64,000 nucleotides of DNA from Candidatus Sphingomonas phytovorans (GCA_029202385.1 CP119314.1:2234501-2298500), one strand, 5' to 3'; positions 36,358 to 45,689 are shown, numbered from the stretch's first letter. The notes: generated by a model not told the origin, from the letters alone. Numbers and translations are program-made.

Positions 36358-37569
36358 ATGGCGGCAAGAGGGGGAAGCACAGCCAGATCGATTACGTTCG
36401 CGCTTCTTGGCGCGGCAGGCGTAGTGGCCGGTCTAACGGTGGTCGTGCCCAATATCGTCAGCCTCTCGGTGAGCGACGCACGCCCTAACGGCATTGCCGG
36501 GCTCGCCAAGGGAAGCACGACGGCGTTACGCCGCGATCTGACGGCGGAGCTGGCGCCAGCGAACGGGACGAATATCGCCATCAAGGATACCGGCCGAGCC
36601 GAGCGGCTGCTCGCGGCAGCGCCGCTCGATCCGGTGGCATTGACCTATCTCGGGCTTGCCGCTGACAAGAAGGGAGACACTGTCCGCGCACGTGCCTTGA
36701 TGACGTTGGCGATCCGCAGTGACGGACGCGCACTGCGGGCGAGGCTCTGGATCATGGACCAGGATCTACGCAACCGTAATTTCGGCAGCGCGATCGAGCA
36801 TTTCGATCGACTGGTGAGAATTGGTCCGCCTGGCACCAGCGGCTTGATCAACGCCATGGCAGGCATCGTGCGTGATCCGGCGAGCCACGTCCCCCTAGCC
36901 CGCAAGCTTGCATCCAACCCGCCCTGGCGTGCCGCCTTTCTCTATGCGCTCAATCAGCAGGGCGTATCGCCTGACGTCATCTATCAGCTGACCCCTCAGG
37001 ATTCCGCTAAGTCACAAGTGTTGTTCGAGCAGTCGGCGTTGTTGCAGTCCCTATTGAAGAGCAAGGAATATGAGCGCGCCTATCTGGCGTGGATCAATTT
37101 CCTGCCGGAATCGTCGCTCAAGCAATTGGGTCCCGTGTACGATCCGCGCTTCGAGAAGATGCCGGGGCCGTTGCCCTTCAACTGGCAATTGACCGATGGC
37201 ACCGAGGGATCGAGCGAGATCCGCGCGCCGCGTGGGCTGAACGTCTCCTATCTTGGCGGCAACGCAGCAATCCTCGCTGAACAAACGCTGTTACTGTCCC
37301 CCGGCCAGTATCGCTTGTCGACGATCGCATCAGGCTCGGACGACAACAACCAGCTTGCCTGGACGGTGACCTGTCCGAGTAGCAACGAACCGTTGCAGAG
37401 CCTGAAGATCACCGGCCTGAAGGGCGACAGGCAGCGCTACGCGATGCAGTTCCAGATTCCTGCTGCCAATTGCGGCGCCCAGCGGCTGGCACTTACCGGT
37501 TCGCCCACCGAATTCCCGCGCACCGCCAGCGCTCTGTTCGATTCGGTTGCGATCGAACTGGTGAAATGA
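36358..37569 (+). CDS. Membrane-anchored TPR-like protein of the export operon
   Basis: A 403-residue protein of unknown function. One N-terminal helix (about 12-32) probably anchors it with the rest in the periplasm. Residues 70-250 look like TPR helices (DPVALTYLGLAADKKGDTVRARALMTLAI). The C-terminal ~130 residues are beta-rich (SPGQYRLSTIASGSDDNNQLAWTVTCPSS) and include three cysteines. It starts five bases after the kinase gene stops and ends four bases before the Wzy-like gene, so it belongs to the export/polymerisation unit. A scaffold role is inference. Confidence 0.7.
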   Translation: MAARGGSTARSITFALLGAAGVVAGLTVVVPNIVSLSVSDARPNGIAGLAKGSTTALRRDLTAELAPANGTNIAIKDTGRAERLLAAAPLDPVALTYLGLAADKKGDTVRARALMTLAIRSDGRALRARLWIMDQDLRNRNFGSAIEHFDRLVRIGPPGTSGLINAMAGIVRDPASHVPLARKLASNPPWRAAFLYALNQQGVSPDVIYQLTPQDSAKSQVLFEQSALLQSLLKSKEYERAYLAWINFLPESSLKQLGPVYDPRFEKMPGPLPFNWQLTDGTEGSSEIRAPRGLNVSYLGGNAAILAEQTLLLSPGQYRLSTIASGSDDNNQLAWTVTCPSSNEPLQSLKITGLKGDRQRYAMQFQIPAANCGAQRLALTGSPTEFPRTASALFDSVAIELVK

Positions 37570-37573
37570 CGAC

Positions 37574-38974
37574 ATGAAACCAAGATCCTCCCCTCGCCGC
37601 TCGACCCGTTCGACGCCGAAGACACCGGCCACGATAACCGGGCAATTGCTGATTCCCGGTTTCATGGCACTCTGCATGCTGCTGGGCGGCTCAAGCAGCG
37701 GGGGTTCGCTTGCCAACGCGGCGTTGCAACTCGTGGCTACCCTCGTGCTCGGATATAGCGTGTCCCGCCTGGCGAACACACCACTGTCGCGCTCGGCCAA
37801 AGTCCTCATCACGATAATGCTCTGCTGGATAGGCTGGGCTGCCCTGCAGTTATTGCCCTTGCCCCCATCGATCTGGACATTGGCGCCGGGTCGCGATCTC
37901 CTTCAGCAAAGGCTGAGCGCGGGAGGCAGCGCGTTTCCCTGGCTGCCATTGTCGCTGAATCCGGCAGGCACGATCGCGCATCTCGCGTCGCTGCTACCGC
38001 CATTGGCCATCGGGACCGCAATTTTGTCGCGGCCGGCTGCCGACTCCAATGGTTTGCGGTGGCTCATTCCGCTTGTGGCCTTGGCATCGTTGCTGCTCGG
38101 CGTGGCACAGTTGATCAGCAGCAACAACTCCTCGCTCTATTTCTATGCCACCAGCAATCAGGACCTGCCGATCGGCCTTATGGCGAATGCGAACCATCAG
38201 GCGACTCTGATGCTGTGTGCCATTCCGTTCGTGGCTTCGTTGGCCAGTTCAGAGAAGTCGGCCGGATCGAAGGGGCAAGGCCGGGAATTGCTCTTCGCGG
38301 CGATGGCGGCGATGTTCCTGATGGGCATCGCCATCTGCCAATCCTACGCCGCCTATGTCCTGGCATTGCCCGTCACCGTGGCGAGCTGGGCGATCGCCCG
38401 TCCCCGCTCGCTGGGGCCGGCGCGCTATATCGGTACCGCAATCCTGGTGGTGTCGCTCGCGGCGCTTGCAACCGTCGTCATCTTCGGCCCCACGACAGTC
38501 GTAGATCCGATGTTCGCGCAGAATCAATTGTCCAGACCAGCGATGTACAAGGTCGCGGCGAACGCAGCACTCCACTTCTTTCCTCTGGGAAGCGGCCCGG
38601 GAAGTTTCGTGCCCGCCTTCAAACTGTTCGAAGAACCCGGACAGGTCACCAACGTCTTCGTCAACCATTCCCATTCGGACTATATCGAACTCGTCCTTGA
38701 AGGTGGCTTGGTCGGGCTGCTGCTGATTGCCAGCATGCTGTTGTGGTGGCTCAGTCGCGCCACAACGATCTGGTTCGCGCGCGCGCCCAACAGGCTGGAT
38801 CGCGCTGCGGTCGTCGCGACGGCCGCCATTCTCGGGCATAGCCTCGTGGATTATCCGGCACGTACCAGCACGATCGCCGCCATCCTCGCCGCAGGATTCG
38901 CACTGATGGCGTCGAGACCCGAGATTAAGATCGAGGAGGCATCGTCCGGCGGACGCCATCTGAAAGCCGAATGA
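37574..38974 (+). CDS. O-antigen ligase/polymerase (WaaL/Wzy_C family)
   Basis: A 466-residue protein with about 11 to 12 membrane helices. The large periplasmic loop near 335-375 has the Wzy_C-type features GSGPGSFVPAFKLFEEPG and VNHSHSDYIELVLEGGLVG, as in O-antigen polymerases and ligases. It directly follows the TPR-like gene. With a second polymerase-like protein at 40957 in the cluster, one of the two may polymerise repeat units and the other attach or modify the chain; the sequence does not decide which. Confidence 0.87.
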   Translation: MKPRSSPRRSTRSTPKTPATITGQLLIPGFMALCMLLGGSSSGGSLANAALQLVATLVLGYSVSRLANTPLSRSAKVLITIMLCWIGWAALQLLPLPPSIWTLAPGRDLLQQRLSAGGSAFPWLPLSLNPAGTIAHLASLLPPLAIGTAILSRPAADSNGLRWLIPLVALASLLLGVAQLISSNNSSLYFYATSNQDLPIGLMANANHQATLMLCAIPFVASLASSEKSAGSKGQGRELLFAAMAAMFLMGIAICQSYAAYVLALPVTVASWAIARPRSLGPARYIGTAILVVSLAALATVVIFGPTTVVDPMFAQNQLSRPAMYKVAANAALHFFPLGSGPGSFVPAFKLFEEPGQVTNVFVNHSHSDYIELVLEGGLVGLLLIASMLLWWLSRATTIWFARAPNRLDRAAVVATAAILGHSLVDYPARTSTIAAILAAGFALMASRPEIKIEEASSGGRHLKAE

Positions 38975-39053
38975 CCCGCGTATATTCAGCAATACGCTTG
39001 GCCATCCAGCCTCCCGGGGCCCGTGCCGCCAAGTCTCGATTCGAGGCCTGGTC

Positions 39054-40100
39054 ATGATCGCCCAGTTCGATGTCAATACGATCTGGCGCCGGAAATTCGG
39101 CCAGGCGCTCCGTCGGCGCCACCCGGACACACTATTGTTCGCGCCCCGCCCCTTCGGTACGCGCGGCGCGCTGGCTGACGAGGAAGGACTGATTCCCGTG
39201 GCGCTGCCACCAGGCTGGGCCACTCGAGCGTCAATGCTTGCAATGCCCATGCTCGGTCGCCGGGCGAAGGAACTGGCCAAGTCGCGTGGGAGCTCGATCG
39301 ACACGGCGATCTTTACCTCGTTCCACTATCTGCCGCTCGCCAGACGGCTGCGTAGCCGCGCCCGGATTCTCTACTATTGTTCCGACGATTATCGCGGCTA
39401 TGCGGGCTGGGGTGGCGCAGCCGCGATCGCGCAGGAGGCGGACCTCTGCCGAATCGCCACGCTTTCGATATTCGTAAGCGCTGCGCTGCGTGATCGGGCG
39501 ATCGAAGAATATGGTCTTGATCCAGCCGCCTGCATCGTTGCGCCCAACGCTTCCGAACCGCGATTTGCCGACGGCTCCCCCAAACCATCTGAGCTTGCCG
39601 CATTGCCCGGGCCGGTTTTCGGCACCGTCGGCGTCTTCAACGACCGGATCGACTTCCATTTCCTGGATCGCCTCGCCGGTTCCGAAGAGGTCGGATCGCT
39701 GGCACTGGTCGGCCCCCTGCAGGATTGTCCTGACCCGGACGGATATATCCGGCGGTTGCGCGCCAATCCGAAGGTGCACTGGTTTGGCGCCCGGCCACAC
39801 GACGAAATCCACGCGTGGATGGCGGGGATCGACATTGCGGTGATCCCTTATGCTCCGACGCGATTCAACCATTTCTGCTCGCCGATGCGGCTATGGGACC
39901 ATCTCGCGATCGGCCAACCGATCATCGCGACCGACGCCTGCGACCAGATCGCACGACAGGCCGGCGTTTTTGTCGTGGCGCCGGGTGATGCGCTTGATCG
40001 ATCGATCCGCTCTGCTAAGACGGCCGCCGAGGGGGGAAGAGACCCGCACCTCGAAAGCTGGGACGACCGCGTTGCGTCGATAGCGCCTTGGATCGGTTAG
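39054..40100 (+). CDS. Glycosyltransferase (GT-B fold, GT4-like)
   Basis: A 348-residue predicted glycosyltransferase. The N-terminal half contains TSFHYLPLARRLRSRARILYYCSDDYRGY, and the C-terminal half has VFGTVGVFNDRIDFHFLDRL, WFGARPHDEIHAWMAGIDIAVIPY, and SPMRLWDHLAIGQPIIAT. The pattern matches a group of GT4-like enzymes acting in exopolysaccharide synthesis. GAGG lies just before ATG 39054. It starts about 80 bases after the Wzy-like gene. Donor unknown. Confidence 0.8.
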   Translation: MIAQFDVNTIWRRKFGQALRRRHPDTLLFAPRPFGTRGALADEEGLIPVALPPGWATRASMLAMPMLGRRAKELAKSRGSSIDTAIFTSFHYLPLARRLRSRARILYYCSDDYRGYAGWGGAAAIAQEADLCRIATLSIFVSAALRDRAIEEYGLDPAACIVAPNASEPRFADGSPKPSELAALPGPVFGTVGVFNDRIDFHFLDRLAGSEEVGSLALVGPLQDCPDPDGYIRRLRANPKVHWFGARPHDEIHAWMAGIDIAVIPYAPTRFNHFCSPMRLWDHLAIGQPIIATDACDQIARQAGVFVVAPGDALDRSIRSAKTAAEGGRDPHLESWDDRVASIAPWIG

Positions 40101-40110
40101 GAAATACTGC

Positions 40111-40929
40111 GTGATCGCCAAACAGATCCGCCAGCTGATGTCCTGGCATGCGGCAACCCGGGCACCGCTGAGCCGTCCACTCTACACCTTCTGCCGACGC
40201 TATGTGATGGCGTGGAGCAACGCCGAGACCGATATCGATATTAACGGCGAGCGTTGGCTGGTCGAGACGCTCGCGAAACGCGCGCCGAAGAAGGACTCGG
40301 TGTTCCTTGATGTTGGCGCGAATGTCGGCGACTGGAGCCGGCTCGTTCTAGACCACGCGCCCGGCGCAAGGCTGGTCGCCTTCGAACCCGTACCGCCGGT
40401 CCGCGAACAACTGACCGCCAATATAGCGGGCAAGGGTGCGGAGATCCTCCCCTATGCCCTCTCCAACGAGGCTGGAACGGTCGAGATCAACTATACCCCA
40501 GGCAATTCGCATTTCTCGTCGATCGAAACGATCGGCAAGGATCTGGAGATGGCGGGTCAGGTGGTCGAGGTGCAACGCCGCACTGGCGCTGATATCTGCA
40601 CGGAACTCGGCATTCCCCATATCCGATTCCTCAAGGTCGACACCGAAGGCCATGACCTGAAGGTGATCGAAGGCTTTCAGAGCCTGCTCGCGTCCGGCGG
40701 CATCGACGTGATTCAATTCGAATATAATTATATGTCGATCTACTCGCGAACCTTCCTTCGGGATTTCTTCATCGCGTTGACGCCGCAGATGCGGATCGGC
40801 CGTCTGCTACGTGACAGAATCGAGTATTTTGCGTATGCCCCGGCTCTGGACAATTTCATTCAGGCGAACTTCATTGCGGTCCGAGCCGATCTTGCCGAAG
40901 GCGAACTCGCCTTCCTCTCAAGGCGATAG
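40111..40929 (+). CDS. FkbM-family methyltransferase (first copy)
   Basis: A 272-residue SAM-dependent O-methyltransferase. SAM motif I is VFLDVGANVGDWSRLV at about 67-82, followed by LVAFEPVPPVREQL, the FkbM block ALSNEAGTVEINYTPGNSHFSS, and FLKVDTEGHDLKVIEGF. It starts at GTG 40111 with TTAGGAAA upstream and lies ten bases after the preceding glycosyltransferase. It would methylate a hydroxyl of a sugar in the repeat unit; the position is unknown. Confidence 0.9.
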   Translation: MIAKQIRQLMSWHAATRAPLSRPLYTFCRRYVMAWSNAETDIDINGERWLVETLAKRAPKKDSVFLDVGANVGDWSRLVLDHAPGARLVAFEPVPPVREQLTANIAGKGAEILPYALSNEAGTVEINYTPGNSHFSSIETIGKDLEMAGQVVEVQRRTGADICTELGIPHIRFLKVDTEGHDLKVIEGFQSLLASGGIDVIQFEYNYMSIYSRTFLRDFFIALTPQMRIGRLLRDRIEYFAYAPALDNFIQANFIAVRADLAEGELAFLSRR

Positions 40930-40956
40930 ACCCGTGGCAACGGTGTCGAGGGCCCT

Positions 40957-42264
40957 GTGAGCATCTCCCTCATCATCCTGTCGGGGCTCATCTTCGCCCT
41001 CGGTGTCGTGCCCTTTATCCGGCCACGCAGCGTTTTCGAATATCCCTATGTGGTGGGCATGTTCCTCGCCGTATGGTTCCTCCCCCAGGCCTGGGCGGTT
41101 GAACGCCTCGGGTTGGCCGGCGGATTCGATCCAACGCTGACCTGGAACTACGTGATCCTGTGCATCATCTTCCTTGTCGGTGGCTATATCGCGGGAAGGG
41201 GCATGGGTGTCCAAGCCATCAAGTCGAAGACCGCCGAAATCGCGACCATGTACAGCGAGAAGCGGATGGCGCAGGCCTGCATCGTCCTGATCGCAGTCGG
41301 TGCCGTCGCCTATGTCATGATGTCACGGATGGCTGAAACGACCACCTATGAAGCAGGTTGGACCGGCATCATCATCGTTTACGCCACGCTGGCACAATGT
41401 CTCGTCTTCGGCGCCGCGCTGACATTCCTGATCTATCTGCGCACGAAGAACAGGTTCGCCCTCATCCTGTTCTGTATCGCCACCGCCGTTTTCGCTCCTG
41501 TTCTCTTCATCGCGGTGAAGCGCGAGTTCATCTTCGAGTTCATGATCATCATCTTTGGGAGCCTGTTCCTGGTACGCAAGATCGTCCCGCCTCGCATCCT
41601 CCTGCTCGCTGGCTGTTTGATAGGCGCGTTCATCGTGAACAACGCAGGCGAGATTCGCGGCTATGTAAAAAACAACGATTCATCGTTGGTCGGCGCCCTC
41701 ACTTCATCCGAACTGATCGCACAGTCTACAGGCGAGAACAGCAAGAACACTGAAAAGGCACCCGAGGTAAATGGCGCGGTCACCGACATCGCGATTGCAA
41801 CCGAGCTCGGAGAATATTACCCCTTCGCCGCGATCTCCAACGGCATGGTAGGACGTTACTTCCCCGCCTTCATTTTCGGACGCGACTCTAAAAATTCGCT
41901 GATGATGATGACCGCCGACGACAATCCAATGCGCAACCGGTATTTTGCCAACGGTGCCACGCGCACGGGTTTTTCGGATACATTCCTCGCCTTCTGGTAT
42001 TTCGGTGTCTTTTGCTTCATCATACTCGGGTTCTTTTACGGGTGGACACTGAATTTGGCATTGGCCGGCGGTCTGCGCGGTCAGTATCTATATGTTTCGA
42101 TGCTCAGCACCGGTTTGCATGCCATCACCCATTCCTTCGCTGAATTCGTAGCTGCGCTCCCCTTCCTGTTCCTCGTGGTCTGGCTGCCGTTCCGCTATGC
42201 CCGGATCACGCCGGAGGAAAACAGGCGCCTGCAACTCGCCCTGCAGCTTCAGAGCAGTTCGTGA
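40957..42264 (+). CDS. Oligosaccharide repeat-unit polymerase (Wzy-like) membrane protein
   Basis: A 435-residue protein with about 10 to 12 helices. A large extracytoplasmic region (about 230-345) carries EIRGYVKNNDSSLV, ELGEYYPFAAISNGMVGRYFPAFIFG and NRYFANGATRTGFSD, typical of the O-antigen polymerase family in which sequence is poorly conserved but loop charge is. GTG 40957 starts directly at the first helix. It differs from the WaaL-like protein at 37574, so the cluster has two polymerase-class proteins. Confidence 0.78.
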   Translation: MSISLIILSGLIFALGVVPFIRPRSVFEYPYVVGMFLAVWFLPQAWAVERLGLAGGFDPTLTWNYVILCIIFLVGGYIAGRGMGVQAIKSKTAEIATMYSEKRMAQACIVLIAVGAVAYVMMSRMAETTTYEAGWTGIIIVYATLAQCLVFGAALTFLIYLRTKNRFALILFCIATAVFAPVLFIAVKREFIFEFMIIIFGSLFLVRKIVPPRILLLAGCLIGAFIVNNAGEIRGYVKNNDSSLVGALTSSELIAQSTGENSKNTEKAPEVNGAVTDIAIATELGEYYPFAAISNGMVGRYFPAFIFGRDSKNSLMMMTADDNPMRNRYFANGATRTGFSDTFLAFWYFGVFCFIILGFFYGWTLNLALAGGLRGQYLYVSMLSTGLHAITHSFAEFVAALPFLFLVVWLPFRYARITPEENRRLQLALQLQSSS

Positions 42265-42323
42265 AGTCCGGCGACCTCGCCCGGGACGGAACCAGCAGCG
42301 GCCGCGCCGGGAACTGACTTACA

Positions 42324-43496
42324 GTGCGAACGCTACTGATACAGCCAGGTGCCCGGCACGGCTATGCTCTTGCGCGTTTTCTCCACAAGGCCGACGCGCT
42401 GCAGCGACTCTATACCGACTTCGCGATACCTGACGGCTCGTTCGAACACCGGCTTCTCGCCGCAGCGGCAGGCCTGAATCCGAAAGCACGCTCTCTCCTG
42501 CGCCGTGTCGTTCCCGATCTGCCCGGATCGATGCTGCAACGACTCAGCCTCGCCGCGCTGATCGCCAAGAGGCAGGCGCCGAATCAACGCGAGCGCTGGA
42601 ATTTCCGTGCACGCGATCTGCGTGAGGCTGACGTCGTCTATTCCCAGTATTTTGCGGGTGGCGACCAGATCGAGGAGCTCGTGGCTCATGGCGCGCGGTT
42701 CGTCTCCGACGTATTCATCATGCCATCGGCACATCGTGTGGTGAACCGGGAATCGGCAAAGTTTCCCGAATGGCACGAAACGCCCTATTCACCCGATGCA
42801 GCCGCGATCCTCGATTCAGTCAGCAAAGTGATGATCGAACGGTCGGATGGCCTTTTCTGCCCGTCTCAAAGCGTGATCGACGATGTGGCCGCCTATGATC
42901 CGGCGGCCCGCGCCAAGTGCCGGCTCGTCCGCTATGGCTCCAGCCTCACTTTCTCCCAGGCCAACGAGCCGATTCCGAAACGTGTGCTTTTCGCAGGCTC
43001 GATTCAGCTTCGTAAGGGACCACAGTATCTCGCACTTGCGGCAGCCCGGATCGCGCGCCTGGATCCATCGGTCCGTTTCGTCTTCGCCGGTGGTGTGACT
43101 GCGGCGGCGGCGTCACAGCTTCAGGCACCGAATATCGAAGTGCTTGGCCATGTCTCGCGCGATCGGATGCGGGAAGAGTTCCTGCGCGCCGATATCCTCG
43201 CCTTTCCCTCGCTGGCGGAGGGATCGGCGGGTGTAGTGCTGGAGGCGATGTCGGCCGGCCTCCCGATCGTGGCCACGCACGAAGCCGGGGTCGATTTCAG
43301 GGACGGTGAAAGCGGCATCATCGTGCCGCCGACCGATGTCGACGCGCTTGCCGACGCGATCCTGGAAATCGTTGGCGATCGGCCTCGACGGGAGGCGATG
43401 GCCCGGTCGGCGCGCGCCGAGTTCAACGCATATGATGAGGAGAGATGGGGAAAGACCTTCGTCGCCGCCTTGCGTGAATTTTCACGCGATGGTTGA
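42324..43496 (+). CDS. Glycosyltransferase family 4 protein
   Basis: A 390-residue GT-B enzyme. The C-terminal half has KRVLFAGSIQLRKGPQYLALA, EVLGHVSRDRMREEFLRADILAFPSLAEGSAGVVLEAMSAGLPIVAT with the conserved glutamates, and VDFRDGESGIIVPPTDVDALAD. The N-terminal half (HGYALARFLHKADALQRLYTD) begins right at GTG 42324. It is in the plus-strand run after the Wzy-like gene and before the second fkbM gene. The sugar donor is not evident. Confidence 0.86.
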   Translation: MRTLLIQPGARHGYALARFLHKADALQRLYTDFAIPDGSFEHRLLAAAAGLNPKARSLLRRVVPDLPGSMLQRLSLAALIAKRQAPNQRERWNFRARDLREADVVYSQYFAGGDQIEELVAHGARFVSDVFIMPSAHRVVNRESAKFPEWHETPYSPDAAAILDSVSKVMIERSDGLFCPSQSVIDDVAAYDPAARAKCRLVRYGSSLTFSQANEPIPKRVLFAGSIQLRKGPQYLALAAARIARLDPSVRFVFAGGVTAAAASQLQAPNIEVLGHVSRDRMREEFLRADILAFPSLAEGSAGVVLEAMSAGLPIVATHEAGVDFRDGESGIIVPPTDVDALADAILEIVGDRPRREAMARSARAEFNAYDEERWGKTFVAALREFSRDG

Positions 43497-43591
43497 AAAC
43501 AATGTCGTATCGGTGGCCCTGATCCCGACGGTCGCCGTCGTGGAAATTGAGACGGGACAGATCGTACTCCGGTCAATATAGGCGCGGTCAC

Positions 43592-43597
43592 AGGAGG
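43592..43597 (+). promoter_or_regulatory. Strong ribosome binding site AGGAGG
   Basis: AGGAGG sits 8 bases before ATG 43606, which opens a 13-codon frame, but 15 bases before the in-frame fkbM ATG 43613. The spacing favours the short frame. Confidence 0.7.
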
Positions 43598-43605
43598 ATC
43601 TTACA

Positions 43606-43647
43606 ATGGACCATGCCCACAACATCCGGTCCGAAGGTTTCGCCTGA
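43606..43647 (+). CDS. Possible 13-residue leader peptide
   Basis: ATG 43606 with an ideally spaced AGGAGG opens MDHAHNIRSEGFA and stops at TGA 43645-43647, one base before ATG 43649, which is in frame with the fkbM gene. This would allow translational coupling. It might instead be chance or the trace of a frameshift. Confidence 0.3.
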   Translation: MDHAHNIRSEGFA

Positions 43648-44482
43648 AATGGCAGGCCTCGGCTCCAAAATGGCCCGCAACGCGGCCAGCCTCGCTCGCG
43701 ATCCCTCTATGGTCGCCGAATACCTGGCATGGATCGCCAGTTCGGTCCGCACCGGTGGAAATCCTTCCCGGCGCCTGCTCGATGGTATCGAGGTAGGCAA
43801 TTTCGCAAATTTTTCCGAATATCATTCCATTCCGGAATTCATCAATCTGGCGGAACGGCGTTTTTTTGAACAGAGCCCGTTCGGCGCTGGACCAATCATC
43901 GACGTGGGCGCCAACATTGGATTGGTCAGCTTGTTGCTCGCTCGCCGATTCCCGGACCGGGCAATCCATGCGTTCGAACCCAATCCCACCACATTCGAGA
44001 CGCTTGAAGCCAATATCGCCCGCAATACCGCGAACAAGGTCTCCTGCCATCGTTATGCCGTGTCCGATGCGGACGGGACGGTGATGTTCGACAATGATCC
44101 GGTCGCGCGCGGCACGGCCAGCATCAGCAAGGATACCGGCGGCAATACAGCGGAGGTACCGGCGACCACCTTGGACAGCTTCGTCGCGAAACAGGGGATC
44201 ACCGCAGTCGGCCTGCTCAAGATCGATGTCGAGGGCTATGAGACGCTGGTCCTACGCGGCGCCCATCATGTCCTGAACGGAATTCGCCCGGCAGCGATCT
44301 ATTTCGAGGTTTGCCCGGCCCTGACTGAGCGCGCGGGATTCAGCGCCGCCGACCCGGCACGCATGCTGATCGAGGCAGGCTATGATCTTCGTCGCCTGAC
44401 CGACAGCGGCTCCCTGACGCCAGCGACGCTCGATGAGATAGCAGGCATCAGGCTGGAGAATTGGCTAGCCACGCCGCGATGA
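43613..44482 (+). CDS. FkbM-family methyltransferase (second copy)
   Basis: A 289-residue SAM-dependent methyltransferase. SAM motif I is PIIDVGANIGLVSLLLARRF, followed by IHAFEPNPTTFETLEANI, the FkbM block AVSDADGTVMFDNDPVARGTAS, and LLKIDVEGYETLVLRGA. The start is uncertain: ATG 43613 or ATG 43649 (MAGLGSKMARN) are both in frame, and the strong Shine-Dalgarno points to an out-of-frame ATG between them and upstream. The stop overlaps the next ATG by four bases. It shares its fold with the copy at 40111 but is clearly divergent from it. Confidence 0.86.
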   Translation: MPTTSGPKVSPEMAGLGSKMARNAASLARDPSMVAEYLAWIASSVRTGGNPSRRLLDGIEVGNFANFSEYHSIPEFINLAERRFFEQSPFGAGPIIDVGANIGLVSLLLARRFPDRAIHAFEPNPTTFETLEANIARNTANKVSCHRYAVSDADGTVMFDNDPVARGTASISKDTGGNTAEVPATTLDSFVAKQGITAVGLLKIDVEGYETLVLRGAHHVLNGIRPAAIYFEVCPALTERAGFSAADPARMLIEAGYDLRRLTDSGSLTPATLDEIAGIRLENWLATPR

Positions 44483-45606
44483 AGCTGCTCGCCTATGTGC
44501 ATTTACGCCGGATCCATAATGCGACCGGCGCCGGCCGGGTGGTGCGCAATATCATCGAGCAACTCCACCTGCTGGGCCGGGACGACATTCGCCTCCTCGT
44601 CGACAGAGCGGATCGTCAGGATGTGATTCCAAAGGTCGGAAAACCATGGAGCGACTATCGCTACCTGGATTTCCGGCTCGATACGTCCTGGCAGCAGGCG
44701 ATGTGGATCGCGACGGATCGCCCCCGCGCTGAACATTGGTGGCCGGAAGCCGACATCGTCTATTGCACAAGCGAATCCTATGTGCCGACGCGGCGCGCGA
44801 AAAGCATCATCACCCTTCACGACGCGTCCTATTTCGAGCCAAGCGCCCTGCCCCGAAACGCCGGCTTCGCTCGCCAGAAAGCAAAATGGCAGGTTCTGTA
44901 CCGCAAGCTGGAACGCAATGCGGACATGTTCCACACCGTCTCGCATTTCTCCGCGCAGCGTATCGCACACTTCTATCCGGCGATGCGTGATCGCCTGCGT
45001 GTGGTTCACAACGGTGTAACCGAAAGGTTCTTCCAGCCTCCCAACGCGGCGGGTCAAGCCAGACTGGCGCGCCTCGGTGTAAACGACAAACCCTTCATCC
45101 TGTTGTCGGGCGGCCTGTCCTACCGCAAAAACGCCGAGGTCGCGCTGGCGGCGTGGCCTCGCCTGCGGTCGATGCATCCCGACCTGACGCTGGTGGTGCC
45201 GGGACATTGCGAGCCGGAATATATCGAGCAGGCAAGGGCAATCGGGGCCTCCATCATCCTCGCGGGCTATGTCGACGACGATACGCTTTGCTCACTCTAT
45301 CATGCCGCCCGGCTCGTCTGGTTTCCTTCGCTGTACGAGGGTTTCGGCATTCCGGTAATCGAAGCGATGATTTGCGGTACCGCTGTGGTTGCCAGTGCCG
45401 CCTCCTCGATACCGGAAGTCGCGGGCGACGCGGCATTGCTGGTCGATCCGGTACGGGCGGAACAGCATGTCGAAGCCCTGGACGAACTATTGACCAATGA
45501 TTCGACGCGGATTGAACTGGTTACGCGAGGGTTGGCGCGGGGGCAGCGTTTCACCTGGGCCGCCGCCGCTGCCACGCTCCGCGGTCACCTGACGGAACTG
45601 GCCTGA
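44479..45606 (+). CDS. Glycosyltransferase family 4 protein
   Basis: A 375-residue GT-B enzyme. N-terminal RRIHNATGAGRVVRNIIEQL is the acceptor-side loop; the C-terminal half has FILLSGGLSYRKNAEVALAAW, LAGYVDDDTLCSLYHAARLVWFPSLYEGFGIPVIEAM, and ASSIPEVAGDAALLVDP, as in mannosyl- or rhamnosyl-type GT4 enzymes. ATG 44479 overlaps the fkbM stop (ATGA), so it is translationally coupled. The donor is unproven. Confidence 0.88.
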   Translation: MKLLAYVHLRRIHNATGAGRVVRNIIEQLHLLGRDDIRLLVDRADRQDVIPKVGKPWSDYRYLDFRLDTSWQQAMWIATDRPRAEHWWPEADIVYCTSESYVPTRRAKSIITLHDASYFEPSALPRNAGFARQKAKWQVLYRKLERNADMFHTVSHFSAQRIAHFYPAMRDRLRVVHNGVTERFFQPPNAAGQARLARLGVNDKPFILLSGGLSYRKNAEVALAAWPRLRSMHPDLTLVVPGHCEPEYIEQARAIGASIILAGYVDDDTLCSLYHAARLVWFPSLYEGFGIPVIEAMICGTAVVASAASSIPEVAGDAALLVDPVRAEQHVEALDELLTNDSTRIELVTRGLARGQRFTWAAAAATLRGHLTELA

Positions 45607-45675
45607 TCACGATCAATGCCCAGTGAAGTTTCCCTCGCGGTTGCAACAAAACCGCGATACCAGCCCCATATGCGC

Positions 45676-45682
45676 AAGGGAG
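45676..45682 (+). promoter_or_regulatory. Ribosome binding site supporting an ATT start
   Basis: AAGGGAG lies 7 bases before ATT 45690. No ATG, GTG or TTG in that frame follows the upstream TGA at 45624 until GTG 45768, which has no comparable site. Confidence 0.6.
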
Positions 45683-45689
45683 CGGTACT

